NCBI GenBank assembly: GCA_905182555.1
Contig: CAJJBX010000015.1
Span: 1-64,000, forward strand
DNA length: 64,000 nt
Direction: 5' to 3'
Origin: an uncultured Ilumatobacter sp.
GTDB lineage: Bacteria; Actinomycetota; Acidimicrobiia; Acidimicrobiales; Ilumatobacteraceae
The translations under genes and the position numbers were made by a program. The number at the start of each line of letters is the position of its first letter. Within the stretch, counting starts at the first letter, position 1. The notes beneath the pieces were generated by a model, which was not told the DNA's origin, did not search any database, and saw only the letters and a program-made list of their open reading frames with translations. Of the stretch, positions 1-11,195 are shown piece by piece.

Positions 1-418
1 GAGCAACAGCAACACTGTCGTTGATCGCCGCCGGGTACGGGTGCTCAGGTGCGAGCCGATAGTCGACCGAGACGACGGTGAAGCCGAGGCCGTTCAGGAG
101 TTCTTTCTCGTCGTCGTTGAGTTCGGGGCTTGCCAAGCACATGCCGCCTCCGTGTATGTGGAGATACACCGCTGCTGGGCTGCCAGGAGCCTCGATAACT
201 CGGCACGGCACCCCAGCGATCGAACGATCCACGGCCCGGCTCGATCGGTATCTGAAGAGCGAGCTGGCGCCGGCGCGAGCCCCCTGGAGGTTTTCGAATG
301 GGTCACCCGGCGGGTCTGCTGGATCGCCGGGAGCCACGGCCAGCGCCGCGTATGCCGCGTGGGCCGCAGCGAGAGCCTCAGGCCGGAACGAGTCGAACGT
401 TTCAGGCCACAACTGCAT
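1..418 (-). CDS. alpha/beta hydrolase (esterase/lipase, HSL-like), partial, runs off window start
   Basis: Reverse-strand translation MQLWPETFDSFRPEALAAAHAAYAALAVAPGDPADPPGDPFENLQGARAG..VYLHIHGGGMCLASPELNDDEKELLNGLGFTVVSVDYRLAPEHPYPAAI: HGGG oxyanion motif and VDYRLAPEHPYPAA block. Not in the ORF track because it is truncated. Confidence 0.85.
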   Translation of the reverse strand, partial: MQLWPETFDSFRPEALAAAHAAYAALAVAPGDPADPPGDPFENLQGARAGASSLFRYRSSRAVDRSIAGVPCRVIEAPGSPAAVYLHIHGGGMCLASPELNDDEKELLNGLGFTVVSVDYRLAPEHPYPAAINDSVAVA

Positions 419-560
419 CAGCCATTCTGCACTCGAACGGTGGGCTACGCCTCAGTCGGACCATCCATTTGCTCACCTGGATACCACCGGCGAAGCTCCG
501 AACAACTCTTTTTGAGTCGTGATCCGCTTGTAGTCGCCACGAAATACTCTGTTCATCAAC

Positions 561-571
561 TGGTCTTACCG
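561..571. promoter_or_regulatory. TGGTCTTACCG operator-like motif (GntR/FadR-type TNGTNNNACNA pattern, last base deviates) between divergent hydrolase and amidase genes
   Basis: Same 10-mer TGGTCTTACC recurs at 6700 and 8985, each time in a divergent promoter region. Confidence 0.5.
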
Positions 572-581
572 TCGCACAACG

Positions 582-1640
582 ATGAGCAACATACGGTTAG
601 CCGCGACGCCGCACACCTGCTTCTGGGGGTTCCTGGATGCCACCGAACCGCCGGTGTTGAGCGTGGCGCCCGGCGAAACAATCACGATCGAGGCGATCAC
701 GCACCATTCAGGTGATGCGCCTGACCTGCTGATGGACGACGGAATCAAGGCGATCTGGGACGGCATTGCTCCTGAGACTCGGACGCCCGGTGTGCACATC
801 ATGACCGGTCCAATTGAAGTGCAGGGCGCCAAGCCCGGCGACACGCTGCGCGTCGAACTGCTGTCGATGACCCCGCGGATGCCGTATGGCTCCAACCTCG
901 CGGCGAATTGGGGGTTGTTCCACACACAGTTCAGCAAAGAACGCATCACGATCTACGAACTTGTCGATCCGGATCCGGCTGGCGGTTTCCCCGCAGCAGC
1001 TCGCCCTATGTTCGGCTTCGACTTCACCGCTCTCGAGTTGTACGACATCCCGGGAGTCATTTCCGAAGCGGAGCCGGCCAAGCGTGAGCCCTTCCGCCGA
1101 GCCGTCAAGGTGCCGGTGCGTCCGCATCTCGGGGTAATGGGCGTCGCTCCGCAAGGCGGTCGCGTCAGCAGCATCCCGCCAGGGGTGTTCGGCGGCAACG
1201 TCGACAACTGGCGCTTCGGTCCCGGCGCCACTGTGCACTACCCGGTCTTTCATGAGGGCGCCGGTTTTTACGTCGGGGACCCACATTTCGCCCAAGGCGA
1301 TGGCGAGATCTGCGGCACAGCAATCGAGGCTTCGCTGAACGTCACGCTCCGTTTGTCGTTGGCCAATGACCTGCCGGTTGCAGCCCCGTTGCTCCGAACC
1401 GACACCCACTGGTATACGCACGGCTTCTCCGGTGGCTCTGAAGAGGGCGTCGACGGCCTCGGTGTGGCGATGGCAATGGCAGCGGAACAGATGCTTAAAC
1501 TGATGGTTGACCGAGGCGGTTTCACAATGGACGAGGCGTACTCGCTCGCCTCGGTAGCGATTGACCTCGGCATCACCCAAGTTGTTGATGGCACGGTTGG
1601 CTGCCACGCCGGTATCGCGCACTCGATTCTCGACCGCTGA
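582..1640 (+). CDS. acetamidase/formamidase family protein
   Basis: 352 aa, FmdA/AmdA-like: [80 protein letters not shown]. Confidence 0.88.
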   Translation: MSNIRLAATPHTCFWGFLDATEPPVLSVAPGETITIEAITHHSGDAPDLLMDDGIKAIWDGIAPETRTPGVHIMTGPIEVQGAKPGDTLRVELLSMTPRMPYGSNLAANWGLFHTQFSKERITIYELVDPDPAGGFPAAARPMFGFDFTALELYDIPGVISEAEPAKREPFRRAVKVPVRPHLGVMGVAPQGGRVSSIPPGVFGGNVDNWRFGPGATVHYPVFHEGAGFYVGDPHFAQGDGEICGTAIEASLNVTLRLSLANDLPVAAPLLRTDTHWYTHGFSGGSEEGVDGLGVAMAMAAEQMLKLMVDRGGFTMDEAYSLASVAIDLGITQVVDGTVGCHAGIAHSILDR

Positions 1641-1662
1641 CTCATTACGTTCAAAGGCCTAT

Positions 1663-1974
1663 ATGTATCTCACACCACACGAACAAGAACGGCTGATGGT
1701 CCACGTGGCGGCTGATGTTGCACGCGGCCGGATGGCCCGCGGCCTCCAGCTGAATTACCCCGAGGCGGTGGCGATTCTCACCGATTGGGTCCTTGAGGCC
1801 GCCCGCGATGGGCGGACGGTTGTCGACCTGATGGACGCAGGCCGTCACGTGCTGACGCGCGATGACGTGATGGAAGTAGATGCAGCGATGGTCCGCGACG
1901 TTCAAGTCGAGGCGACATTTGCGGACGGGACCAAACTCGTCACGCTGCACAACCCGATTGGAGCGAGCCAATGA
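1663..1974 (+). CDS. ureA: urease gamma subunit
   Basis: [56 protein letters not shown] inside longer ORF 1561..1974. Confidence 0.96.
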   Translation: MYLTPHEQERLMVHVAADVARGRMARGLQLNYPEAVAILTDWVLEAARDGRTVVDLMDAGRHVLTRDDVMEVDAAMVRDVQVEATFADGTKLVTLHNPIGASQ

Positions 1975-2297
1975 TTCCGGGAGAGATTGCAGGCCCTGAT
2001 ATCCCGATCGAAATCAATGTCGGGCGGAACGTTCTGACATTGCGTGTCGAAAACGGTGGGGACCGGCCGATTCAGATCGGTTCGCACTATCACTTTGCTG
2101 AGGCGAACCCGTCGCTGCGGTTTGATCGCCCGCTGGCCCACGGCCGCCGGCTCGACGTGCCCGCTGGAACGGCAATTCGATTCGAACCGGGCATCGCCAC
2201 CGATGTCGACCTCGTCCCCTTCGTGGGCGATCGGGTGATACCGGGCCTGCGCGGCGAGACCGCTGGCCGGCTCGACGAACCAAAGGGTGTGTCATGA
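1971..2297 (+). CDS. ureB: urease beta subunit
   Basis: [51 protein letters not shown]; 4-nt overlap with ureA. Confidence 0.96.
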   Translation: MIPGEIAGPDIPIEINVGRNVLTLRVENGGDRPIQIGSHYHFAEANPSLRFDRPLAHGRRLDVPAGTAIRFEPGIATDVDLVPFVGDRVIPGLRGETAGRLDEPKGVS

Positions 2298-4012
2298 GCC
2301 GAATCGATCGATCCCGCTACCGCAATCTGTATGGGGCAACCAAGGGCGACCGCATCAGGCTCGCCGACACCGAGCTGTGGATAGAAGTCACCGAGGACTA
2401 TTGCGCTGGTGGCGACGAAGCTGTCTTTGGTGGCGGCAAGGTCATTCGCGAGTCAATGGGGCAGTCGACACGAACACGAGCTGACGGAGCACCCGACCTC
2501 ATCATCACCGGTGCGGTAATCCTCGATCACTGGGGTGTCGTGAAGGCTGACGTCGGTGTCAAAGACGGACGGATTGTCGGGATCGGCAAAGCCGGCAACC
2601 CCGACACCATGGATGGTGTCGATCCGGCACTCGTCATTGGGCCGTCGACCGAAATCCTCGCCGGCAACGGCAAGATTCTCACCGCCGGAGCCATCGATTG
2701 TCACGTCCACCTCATTTCGCCCACACTTCTGGACGAGGCGTTGACGTCAGGAATCACGACCATCATCGGTGGTGGGACCGGGCCTGCCGAAGGCACCAAA
2801 GCCACGACTGTGGCGGGATCGTGGTACCTCGAGCGGATGCTCGAAGCCCTCGACCACTGGCCCATCAACATTGCCCTCATGGGCAAGGGCAACACGGTCA
2901 ATCCTGAAGCAATGTGGGAGCAGCTGAGGTCAGGGGCAGCGGCGTTCAAGTTGCACGAAGACTGGGGCACCACACCTGCAGCGATCGACGCCTGCTTGAC
3001 CGTGGCCGATGCCTCGGGAGTGCAAGTCGCAATCCACACCGACACCCTCAATGAGGCGGGCTACGTCGAAAGCACGTTGGCCGCGATTGCCGGGCGTTCG
3101 ATTCACACGTTCCACACCGAGGGCGCCGGGGGCGGTCACGCCCCCGACATTATGAAGGTGGCGTCGCATTCCAATGTCCTGCCATCGTCGACCAATCCGA
3201 CTCGACCGCACACGGTCAACACCGTTGCTGAACACCTCGACATGCTGATGGTCTGCCACCATCTGAACCCCTCTGTGCCGGAGGATCTTGCGTTCGCCGA
3301 GAGCCGCATACGGCCGTCGACGATTGCGGCCGAGGACATCCTCCACGACATGGGAGCGATCTCGATGATCGGCTCCGACAGCCAAGCAATGGGTCGTATC
3401 GGCGAGGTGGTGCTGCGGACCTGGCAAACGGCACATGTGATGAAGCTGCGTCGAGGAGCGCTGTCAATCGGCGACGCATCTGACGGCCCTGGTGACAACT
3501 TGCGGGCTCGTCGCTACATCTCGAAGTACACAATTTGTCCTGCGGTCGCCCATGGGTTGGCCGCTGACGTGGGATCCGTCGAAGTCGGCAAGCTTGCTGA
3601 CCTTGTCCTGTACGACCCGGCTTTCTTTGGTGTGCGTCCGCATTGCGTGGTCAAGGGCGGAATGATTGCATGGGCACAAATGGGCGATGCCAATGCGTCG
3701 ATCCCCACGCCGCAGCCTCAGCTTCCCCGGCCGATGTTCGGTGCCGCTCCCGGTGTTGCCCCTGGGCTTTCGCTTGCGTGGGTTTCGAACGCAGCCCTTG
3801 ATGATGGCCTCCCCGATCGGCTGAACGTGCGGCGCCGATTCGTGCCTGTTTCGAACACCCGCAGTGTCGGCAAAGTCGATATGCCATTGAACGATGCGAT
3901 GCCCGACATTGAGATCGATGCGGACACGTTCGCGGTGCGCATCGACGGTGACTTGATCACAGAATCACCAGCCGAGTCCTTGCCCATGGCCCAGCGGTAC
4001 TTCCTGTATTGA
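2294..4012 (+). CDS. ureC: urease alpha subunit
   Basis: 572 aa; [74 protein letters not shown]. Confidence 0.98.
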   Translation: MSRIDRSRYRNLYGATKGDRIRLADTELWIEVTEDYCAGGDEAVFGGGKVIRESMGQSTRTRADGAPDLIITGAVILDHWGVVKADVGVKDGRIVGIGKAGNPDTMDGVDPALVIGPSTEILAGNGKILTAGAIDCHVHLISPTLLDEALTSGITTIIGGGTGPAEGTKATTVAGSWYLERMLEALDHWPINIALMGKGNTVNPEAMWEQLRSGAAAFKLHEDWGTTPAAIDACLTVADASGVQVAIHTDTLNEAGYVESTLAAIAGRSIHTFHTEGAGGGHAPDIMKVASHSNVLPSSTNPTRPHTVNTVAEHLDMLMVCHHLNPSVPEDLAFAESRIRPSTIAAEDILHDMGAISMIGSDSQAMGRIGEVVLRTWQTAHVMKLRRGALSIGDASDGPGDNLRARRYISKYTICPAVAHGLAADVGSVEVGKLADLVLYDPAFFGVRPHCVVKGGMIAWAQMGDANASIPTPQPQLPRPMFGAAPGVAPGLSLAWVSNAALDDGLPDRLNVRRRFVPVSNTRSVGKVDMPLNDAMPDIEIDADTFAVRIDGDLITESPAESLPMAQRYFLY

Positions 4013-4037
4013 TGGCGTTACTGACGGCTGGCAAGAC

Positions 4038-4709
4038 GTGAACTCGGCGTTGATGATGCTCATCGACGGTCGATTTCCCGCGGGCGGCCACACGAACTCG
4101 GCGGGCGTCGAAGCGGCGGTTCGGATCGGTGACATCCGAGACGACGCGACCCTCGAGCGGTATCTCAGAGGTCGCCTTGCAACGACGGGCAGAGTCGATG
4201 CTGCGTTCTGTGCGCACGTTGCGGCACTGGCCAATCCGACTGATGCAGTGCTTGGCGTGATCGATTCCGAGTACTCGGCGCGCATGCTGTCGCCGCAGCT
4301 GCGCGATGCCAGCCGACGGTTCGGTCGCCAACTGTTGCGTGCTGGTTCGACGGTGTGGAGCGGCCCCATTGTCGACGCAGTGGCACGGTCTCAATCAGAT
4401 GCCCACCAGCCAGTGGTGCTTGGCGCATTCGTCGCTGCCGCTGGCGGCACACCAGACAATGCTGCAGCGCTGTCGTTCCATCATCTGGCTGCAGCGGTCA
4501 CGTCTGCTGCGATCCGTCTGCTGGGCCTCGACCCAATGACCGTGGCCGCAGTGCAGGCTCGTGTCGGATGCGAGGTTGACCAATGGATGGTTGATGCCGA
4601 GTTGTGGGCCACCTCACCTGTTGCGGAACTGCCAGCGTGTGGTGGCTCGCTGACTGAAATCCTTGCCGAAGATCATGGGCGCTGGGACGCCCGCCTGTTC
4701 GTTGCCTGA
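4038..4709 (+). CDS. ureF: urease accessory protein UreF
   Basis: Position between ureC and ure[20 protein letters not shown] motif typical of UreF N-terminus. Confidence 0.85.
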   Translation: MNSALMMLIDGRFPAGGHTNSAGVEAAVRIGDIRDDATLERYLRGRLATTGRVDAAFCAHVAALANPTDAVLGVIDSEYSARMLSPQLRDASRRFGRQLLRAGSTVWSGPIVDAVARSQSDAHQPVVLGAFVAAAGGTPDNAAALSFHHLAAAVTSAAIRLLGLDPMTVAAVQARVGCEVDQWMVDAELWATSPVAELPACGGSLTEILAEDHGRWDARLFVA

Positions 4710-4719
4710 ATCGAGAAAC

Positions 4720-5403
4720 ATGCCCCCACACGACATTCCCCATGACAACTTCCTCCAGGACTCAGCACCGCCTGATCGCGTTGGTGCCACGGCGCGACGC
4801 GCAGTGCGCGTCGGGATAGGTGGCCCGGTCGGCTCGGGCAAGACGACACTTGTTGGTTCGCTCTGCGCGCTCCTGCGCGACGAGCTGTCAATCGTGGTCG
4901 TCACCAACGATATTTTCACCTCCGAAGATGCAGATGCACTGCGCAACGCAGCCGCCTTGCCAACAGAGCGCATCGTTGCGGTCCAAACCGGCTGCTGCCC
5001 GCACACTGCAATTCGTGATGACATCGCGGCCAACCTTGACGCAGTCGAGCAACTGGAGACGTTGCACGGCGATGTTGATCTCACCCTGGTGGAGTCTGGT
5101 GGCGACAACCTCACGGCGATCTTCAGTCGAGGCCTTGTCGATGTGCAGGTCTTCGTGCTTGATACCGCCGGTGGCGACGATGTCCCGCGCAAAGGTGGCC
5201 CCGGTGTAGCGATGGCTGACCTGCTGGTGATCAACAAGGTCGACCTCGCGCAGTACGTCGGGTCTGATGTCAATCAGATGTTGAGCGATGCGCGAGACCG
5301 GCGTGATGGTCGACCAGTGATCCCGACATCGCTCGTAGATCAATCAGGAGCGCGTGAGGTTGCTGAATGGGTCGTCGCTCAGATTGCTGCGCGTCGCCAG
5401 TGA
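4720..5403 (+). CDS. ureG: urease accessory GTPase UreG
   Basis: [20 protein letters not shown]-loop, [52 protein letters not shown]. Confidence 0.97.
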   Translation: MPPHDIPHDNFLQDSAPPDRVGATARRAVRVGIGGPVGSGKTTLVGSLCALLRDELSIVVVTNDIFTSEDADALRNAAALPTERIVAVQTGCCPHTAIRDDIAANLDAVEQLETLHGDVDLTLVESGGDNLTAIFSRGLVDVQVFVLDTAGGDDVPRKGGPGVAMADLLVINKVDLAQYVGSDVNQMLSDARDRRDGRPVIPTSLVDQSGAREVAEWVVAQIAARRQ

Positions 5404-6116
5404 AGGGTCATGGTTCGATTGTCGTAGCGAGTGGGGGCCCAACGTGCAGGTCGACACTGCATTCGTCGTACTCAGAACCGCCTTTCAGTATCCGCCAGTG
5501 TGGCGAACGGATTCTGGTCGCGGCGTCCGCGGCTGCACCTGTCGGGGGCGATGCACTGACTCTGGACATCGCAGTCCTCACAGGGGCGCATGCAAACATC
5601 GGAACCGTTGCGTCAACGATCGTGCTCCCGGGCCCGACCGGTGCGCCGTCGAGAATGTCGACGCGATGCACTGTTGGTGTGGACGCCCACCTGGAGTGGG
5701 TTGGCGAGCCGACGGTGTCGGTTATTGGCTCCGACCACACCATCACCACGACGGTCGACCTCGATCAGTCAGCGACCTGCCGGGTCGTCGAAGAGGTCTC
5801 CCTCGGACGTTCCGATGAGCTATCGGGCCGCCTCCGATTGGTGCTGCGAATCGAGCGCGGTGGGCGCCCACTCGTCCACCACGATGAGACCTTCGGCCCG
5901 AACGTTGCTGGGTCGGGCAGCGTGGTGTCGGTGGGCGATGCCCGCCACGTTGTTTCGGAAGTGCTGGTCGGCGTCGACGCAGGCCAGTCGCGTGTGACGA
6001 TGTTTGAGGGGTGCCGTGTTGGTTGGCTCCCCGTTGCCGACGACGTGGTGATGATGCTTGGCGTTGGGCCGAACCGCCCCGCAGTGCGTGCTGCGGTGGC
6101 GAGCATCCGACCCTGA
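5400..6116 (+). CDS. ureD: urease accessory protein UreD/UreH
   Basis: Overlaps ureG stop (GTGA); [29 protein letters not shown] and [25 protein letters not shown] are UreD-like. Confidence 0.85.
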   Translation: MKGHGSIVVASGGPTCRSTLHSSYSEPPFSIRQCGERILVAASAAAPVGGDALTLDIAVLTGAHANIGTVASTIVLPGPTGAPSRMSTRCTVGVDAHLEWVGEPTVSVIGSDHTITTTVDLDQSATCRVVEEVSLGRSDELSGRLRLVLRIERGGRPLVHHDETFGPNVAGSGSVVSVGDARHVVSEVLVGVDAGQSRVTMFEGCRVGWLPVADDVVMMLGVGPNRPAVRAAVASIRP

Positions 6117-6120
6117 ACGG

Positions 6121-6648
6121 CTACTCGATTGTCCAGCCAGCAGGAAGCGGGGTGTCGCCGATGACCTCGTGGGTATCTGGGTCGACTTCGACGCCATCGA
6201 GGTGGGCCCACAGCATGATTTGGTTGCCCCACGGGTCCATGAATGACGCGTTTGCCCCGCCGAAGTCGGTCCAGAAATGATCGCGCCACAACTCGGTGGC
6301 TCCAAGGCGGACCGCAGCTTCGAGGATGCGTTCAAAGGAATCGTCGTCGCTGACCAAGATCCAGGCTCGGATTGACCGGCCGGGCCCGCTGAGGTTTGTG
6401 GGTTCTTGCGGAGCGCTTGGCGGCCGCGGGCGCATGTTGGCGGCGCTTGAGATGCCCATATGAAGGTTGCCATTTGGCCCCTGCGAACCGTCGTCGATCT
6501 TCTGATTCTGGCCGGGGACGATGCGTGCGAAGACGTCAGCGATCCGATCCTCGACCTCCCAGTTGAAGACTTCGGCGTAGAACGCGCGTGCGGCGTTCAC
6601 ATCGTCGGACGGGAAGTCGACGAAAACGAGTGTGTTTGGATAAGTCAT
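6121..6648 (-). CDS. VOC (glyoxalase/bleomycin-resistance) superfamily protein
   Basis: NTLVFVDFPSDDVNAARAFYAEVFNWEVEDR ... ANASFMDPWGNQIMLWAHLD. Confidence 0.85.
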   Translation of the reverse strand: MTYPNTLVFVDFPSDDVNAARAFYAEVFNWEVEDRIADVFARIVPGQNQKIDDGSQGPNGNLHMGISSAANMRPRPPSAPQEPTNLSGPGRSIRAWILVSDDDSFERILEAAVRLGATELWRDHFWTDFGGANASFMDPWGNQIMLWAHLDGVEVDPDTHEVIGDTPLPAGWTIE

Positions 6649-6691
6649 GGTGCCCCCTTGAGCGCGTTCGGTATGCCTCTAAACTACTGTC

Positions 6692-6710
6692 TGGTCTGAT
6701 GGTCTTACCA
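6692..6710. promoter_or_regulatory. TGGTCTGATGGTCTTACCA operator-like element overlapping Rieske gene start
   Basis: 18 of 19 bases identical to 8977-8995; contains the TGGTCTTACCA palindrome. Confidence 0.55.
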
Positions 6711-7907
6711 CTTGGCATTTCAGTTGATTCCCTTCGTCAGTCGCGCGGTTCGTTCACCGAGGCGGTCGGCCTGCCTCCAATGGTGTATTCCGACCCCGAG
6801 TTTCATCGTTTCGAAATGGATGCAATTTTCGGTGCCGATTGGCTGTGCGTTGGTCGCCAGGAGCAGGTTTCCGAGGTCGGCGACTACCTTTCGGTGACCC
6901 GCGCCGGCGAACCGCTGATCGTTGTGCGCTCGAAAGACAGCTCGATTCGTGTCATGTCGGCGGTGTGTCAGCACCGAGCAATGTGCATTACCGCATCTGT
7001 CGATCGGACCGATGACGACATGTTGGCCCCGCCGGATCTTGAGTCGGGGACGACACGTCAGTTCCGCTGCCCCTACCACTTCTGGGTCTATGACCTTGAT
7101 GGACAACTCGTTGGTGCACCCGAGATGAGTCAGACGCCAGGCTTTGACATGGCCGATGTACAGCTGCCGAGTCTGCCCGTTGAAGTTTGGAACGGCTTCA
7201 TTTTCACCAACTTTGACGCTGATGCTGAGCCCCTTGCGCCGCGCCTTGCGAAGCTCGACGCAGTGCTTGCGAACTACGCCGTTGAGTCGCTTGTCACGGT
7301 CGACCCGGTGACGATCCCTGACGTGCCGTTCAACTGGAAAATCATGATCGAGAACTTCATGGAGATGTACCACAACAGCCGGTTGCATAAGGGAATCCAT
7401 GAGTTTGCTCCGTCGTCAGGTGCCTGGTACTCCGATCCGGACCCGGGTGATGTTGCCATGTTCGGCTTCAACGAAACCATCGAGCCGGATGGCGGATTTA
7501 ACCCGACGTTCAAAGCGCTTTTCCCGCCGTTGCCCGGCACCACAATCGAAGAGCGCCAGCGCGTCGTTTTCGCTCTGGTTGCGCCGTCACTGTTGATGGG
7601 GTTCCAGTCGGACTCTGCGTTCTGGTTTTACGTTGACCCGACCGGCCCAACCACCCATGCGTTGAGCATGGCCTACATCTTTCCGGCTTCGACAATCGAC
7701 TTGCCTGACTTTGGCGACACCCTTGAAGAGGCGATTGCTGGCGTGTCGAACTTCAATCGGCAAGACATGCCGACCAACGTGTCGGTGCAACTTGGGATGC
7801 AGTCCCGATTCGCTCCACGAGGTCGTTATGCCTGGCAGGAAGGTGTGCTGGCGCAGTTCAACACCTGGCTCGTGAGCCGGTATGAAGCAGCAGACTCAAA
7901 GCAGTAG
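6699..7907 (+). CDS. Rieske [2Fe-2S] aromatic ring-hydroxylating oxygenase, alpha subunit
   Basis: CQHRAMC ... CPYHFWVYDLDGQL Rieske ligands; NWKIMIENFMEMYHNSRLHKG mononuclear-iron region. Confidence 0.9.
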   Translation: MVLPLGISVDSLRQSRGSFTEAVGLPPMVYSDPEFHRFEMDAIFGADWLCVGRQEQVSEVGDYLSVTRAGEPLIVVRSKDSSIRVMSAVCQHRAMCITASVDRTDDDMLAPPDLESGTTRQFRCPYHFWVYDLDGQLVGAPEMSQTPGFDMADVQLPSLPVEVWNGFIFTNFDADAEPLAPRLAKLDAVLANYAVESLVTVDPVTIPDVPFNWKIMIENFMEMYHNSRLHKGIHEFAPSSGAWYSDPDPGDVAMFGFNETIEPDGGFNPTFKALFPPLPGTTIEERQRVVFALVAPSLLMGFQSDSAFWFYVDPTGPTTHALSMAYIFPASTIDLPDFGDTLEEAIAGVSNFNRQDMPTNVSVQLGMQSRFAPRGRYAWQEGVLAQFNTWLVSRYEAADSKQ

Positions 7908-7924
7908 CGGTAGCAGAGCTACGT

Positions 7925-8909
7925 TCAGCTTGTGGGGTTAATCAGGGCGCTGTAGCGGCGGCGCCATTCAAGCGACGCTTTGTCTGACTGCACGTCAACA
8001 AGCGCTCCACGATCGAGCGACAGCTCCCCGGGGAACTGTTCGAGCATCTGGCGATCTTCACGGGCAACCTCGCGCGGCGAAGCCAACGATCTGCTGGCCC
8101 GTTGTCGCGACGTCGTCATTGCGCCAGAGAACGAACGTGAAGTAGCTGCGATCAGCGCTGATGGGTGATGCGGTCATGAACAGTGTTTGTTCGATGCCGT
8201 TTTCGTACGACATGGTGCTGCGCACCGAGAAAGGGAGTGCGAACCCGGTTGACATGTGGAGCTGAATGATGTCGTCACCGCCGCCCGACATCACCTTTGC
8301 TTCTGCCTCGTTGTTGACCGTGACCGAATAGGTGTATCCGTAGAACGTGTCGTCGAGCTGCTCGAGGGTGAAGTTGGGAACGGTTTGCTCCTGCTCGCGT
8401 CCGAAGGTTCCGGTGTGGGTGTACGGGAAGTGTGCGACATCGAGCATGTTGTCGATCATCCGCGTGACCGAGCAGTTCCAGACCTCCATTGACGTGTTGA
8501 GGCGCGTGAACGAGCTGTCCTCGTCAACTCCGAGGTGCGGAACTGATTGTGTGGGCTCGCCGGGGCAGAACCAGACCAGCCCGTAACGCTCGGTGACCGA
8601 GAGCGCAAAGAGGTGGGCGGCGGGTGCAATCGTTGCCCCGGGGCCTGACGAGGGCACGCTCACACATCGGCCTTGATCGCCGAAAGCCCACCCGTGGTAC
8701 GGGCAGTGCAGACAGCCATCGATGACGGTTCCAAGCGACAGTTTGGCTTCGCGATGTGTGCATTGGTCGGCTGCTGCGATGAGCGTTCCGTCTGGGCCTC
8801 GCCACAGAACATACGCTTTATCGCGCACCTCAACGGGATACGGCTGGCCGCCAATGGCGTCACTCGTCGCAACGGCGTACCAACATCCGTCAAGTTGCGA
8901 GCTACTCAC
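7925..8909 (-). pseudogene. Rieske [2Fe-2S] oxygenase, frameshifted near 8082 (pseudogene or sequence error)
   Basis: N-part ORF 8058..8909 has CTHREAKLSLGTVIDGCLHCPYHGW; C-part continues in another frame (ORF 7925..8119: REVAREDRQMLEQFPGELSLDRGALVDVQSDKASLEWRRRYSALI). Confidence 0.82.
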
Positions 8910-8976
8910 CGGCGGCGGCTAAATGAGGTGGGGAACAGAAGATGAAGAACATGTTGTACGCACATTTCGTGTGTGG

Positions 8977-8995
8977 TGGTCTGTTGGTCTTACCA
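8977..8995. promoter_or_regulatory. TGGTCTGTTGGTCTTACCA operator-like element between divergent Rieske and MDR genes
   Basis: 18/19 identity with 6692-6710. Confidence 0.55.
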
Positions 8996-9046
8996 TAGAG
9001 TTGCGTAGCAGCTCAGCGCAAACGACAATCAGCATGGAGATCACCG

Positions 9047-10081
9047 ATGAAAGCAATGTTGTACACCGAAGTCGGAGGCCCTGAGGTCTTTCAGTTCATC
9101 GACGTTCCCGACCCCGAACCGGGCGCGGGTGATGTCATTGTCGACGTGGCTGCAACATCGCTGAACCGACTTGACCTCGTGCAACGTGCGGGCTGGTTCC
9201 AGATGCCAGGTTTCGAATTTCCGCACATTGCGGGCATGGACATCGCCGGCACCGTGTCGGCCGTGGGCGATGCGGTGACCAACGTGTCTGTCGGTGATCG
9301 TGTCGTTGTCGATCCGTCGCTGGCGGGCGTTGCGGAGAATTCGAAGCTCGCTGGTCGCGGCGATCTTTACGGAGATCTGGGCATCATTGGAGGCACCGTT
9401 GCGGGGGGCTACGCCGAAAAGTGTCTCGTCCCGGCTTCGCACGTGTACATCGTTCCCGCCGACATGCCTCTCGAACACGCTGCGACATTCCCCACGGCGT
9501 TCCTGACCGCAGCACACGCACTCTTCGACGTTGGCCAACTGCAAGCTGGCGAAACCGTGATGATTCACGCCGCCGGTTCAGGTGTGTCGACGGCCGGCAT
9601 CCAGCTGGCGAAAGAGGCCGGCGCAACGGTGCTCGCCACGGCCGGAACCGACGAAAAATGCGCACGCGCATTGGCGCTTGGCGCCGATCACGTGGCGAAC
9701 AACCGGACCACCGATGTCGCCGGTTTTGCCCGCGAGGTCACGCACGGTGCTGGGGTCAACATGGTCTTTGATCACGTCGGTACGGCCCTCTTCGGCGCAT
9801 CACTGTTCGGTCTCGGGGTGCATGGACGCCTGGTCAACTGTGGCAACTCCTCAGGTGACGAGGCAACGATTCCGTCGCTGGGCTATCTGTTCCATTCGGG
9901 CATCAAAATCCTTGGTTCTGACCCGTACCGGCCTGAAGAGTTTGGCCCGGTCTGGGACAAGTTCTGCAGCGCCAACTTCGAGGTCGTTATCGATTCCGAG
10001 TTCGATCTTGCCGATGCAGGCCAGGCACAAGACAAGATGATGCAAAGCGACTTCTTCGGCAAGATCGTGCTGAAGCCCTAG
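9047..10081 (+). CDS. zinc-binding dehydrogenase / NADPH:quinone oxidoreductase (MDR superfamily)
   Basis: MKAMLYTEVGGPEVFQFIDVPDPEPGAGDVIVDVAATSLNRLDLVQRAG; GMDIAGTVSAVGDAV; HAAGSGVSTAGIQLAKEAGATVLATAGTDEK. Confidence 0.92.
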   Translation: MKAMLYTEVGGPEVFQFIDVPDPEPGAGDVIVDVAATSLNRLDLVQRAGWFQMPGFEFPHIAGMDIAGTVSAVGDAVTNVSVGDRVVVDPSLAGVAENSKLAGRGDLYGDLGIIGGTVAGGYAEKCLVPASHVYIVPADMPLEHAATFPTAFLTAAHALFDVGQLQAGETVMIHAAGSGVSTAGIQLAKEAGATVLATAGTDEKCARALALGADHVANNRTTDVAGFAREVTHGAGVNMVFDHVGTALFGASLFGLGVHGRLVNCGNSSGDEATIPSLGYLFHSGIKILGSDPYRPEEFGPVWDKFCSANFEVVIDSEFDLADAGQAQDKMMQSDFFGKIVLKP

Positions 10082-10087
10082 GGGGTT

Positions 10088-11195
10088 TTGGTCAGCATGT
10101 TTGAACCTCGCGACGCTCCATATCCGGAGATCAAAAAGACGCACACGATGGCCCACGCGGGCCGTCCCTGGACTGACTATAAGCCGCCGCCCGCCGCTCC
10201 GGTGTGGGCAGCAATCGAGGGCCTTGGCCGGTACTACATCTTGCTTGCGGCCCTCGAGCTCAATGTCTTCGACACATTGCAGCGGTTGGGTCCGTCGCCG
10301 GTCGAAGACATCGCCGTCGCGCTTGATGCATCAATCGATCATGTCCGAGCACTCCTCGACGGGGTCGTTGCACTCGAACTCCTCGACCAGTTCACTGACA
10401 TCTACGAGCTCAACGACGCGGCGAAGCGATACCTGGTGTCAGACAGCCCTGCCTCAATGGCGGACCTCATTCCCATGGCGCCAGGGCCCCACGAGAACTG
10501 GACGCAGCTCGCCGACACGGTGCGCAACGGCCGCCCGGCCACGCCGATCGAAGATAATGCCGCAGCCTTTTACATTCCCCTGGTCGAAGGAACATTCACG
10601 ACGATGTTCCGTTGTGCTACTCGTGCCGATCTCAAGATCCGCTATTCCGCTCTGCGGGCACCCAAGATCCTCGACCTCGGAGCCGGAGGGGCGCCTTGGG
10701 CCATTGCGATGCTCAACGGATGCCCCGCCGGCTCAGCGGTGATCAATGATCTCCCAGGTGTTTTGAATGTCGCCGAGGCCAAAGCCGCTGAGCACGGTGT
10801 GGCCGACCGTTGTGAGTTCCGCCCTGGCAACTTCCACACGATTGACATTGAGCCCGCCGAGTACGACATCGTCGTGCTCGACCAGGATGGGCCGCACCGA
10901 GGGTGCAGCCGGTGCTCAGCACATGATCGAGCGAGCGTTCTCGGCTCTGAAGCCAGAAGGCCGGCTCGTTCTTGCTGATTATTTCACCGATATCGAACGC
11001 AAGTTGAACCCCCACGCGGTCATCATGGGAACCACCATGATGGCGAGCACCGAGAAGGGCTTGTGCTTTACGCACCAACAGTTCTCGGAGTGGATTCGTG
11101 CCGCAGGTTTTATTGGCCTCCGGCTCATTGAGCCGATTGGTTTTCAACAGAGTTTCGTTGCAAGTAAACCCCGCCAGAGTCTGGAGACTTCATGA
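10088..11195 (+). pseudogene. SAM-dependent methyltransferase (O-methyltransferase-like), frameshift near 10890
   Basis: ORF 10088..10978 (IEGLGRYYILLAALELNVFDTL..., ILDLGAGGAPWAIAML) continues in frame of 10767..11195 (TEGAAGAQHMIERAFSALKPEGRLVLADYFTDIERK). Confidence 0.8.

Noticed and set aside
708-1622. 304-aa ORF antisense to the amidase gene
   Set aside because: Shadow ORF of a high-GC coding strand; no recognisable motif and the plus frame is clearly amidase.
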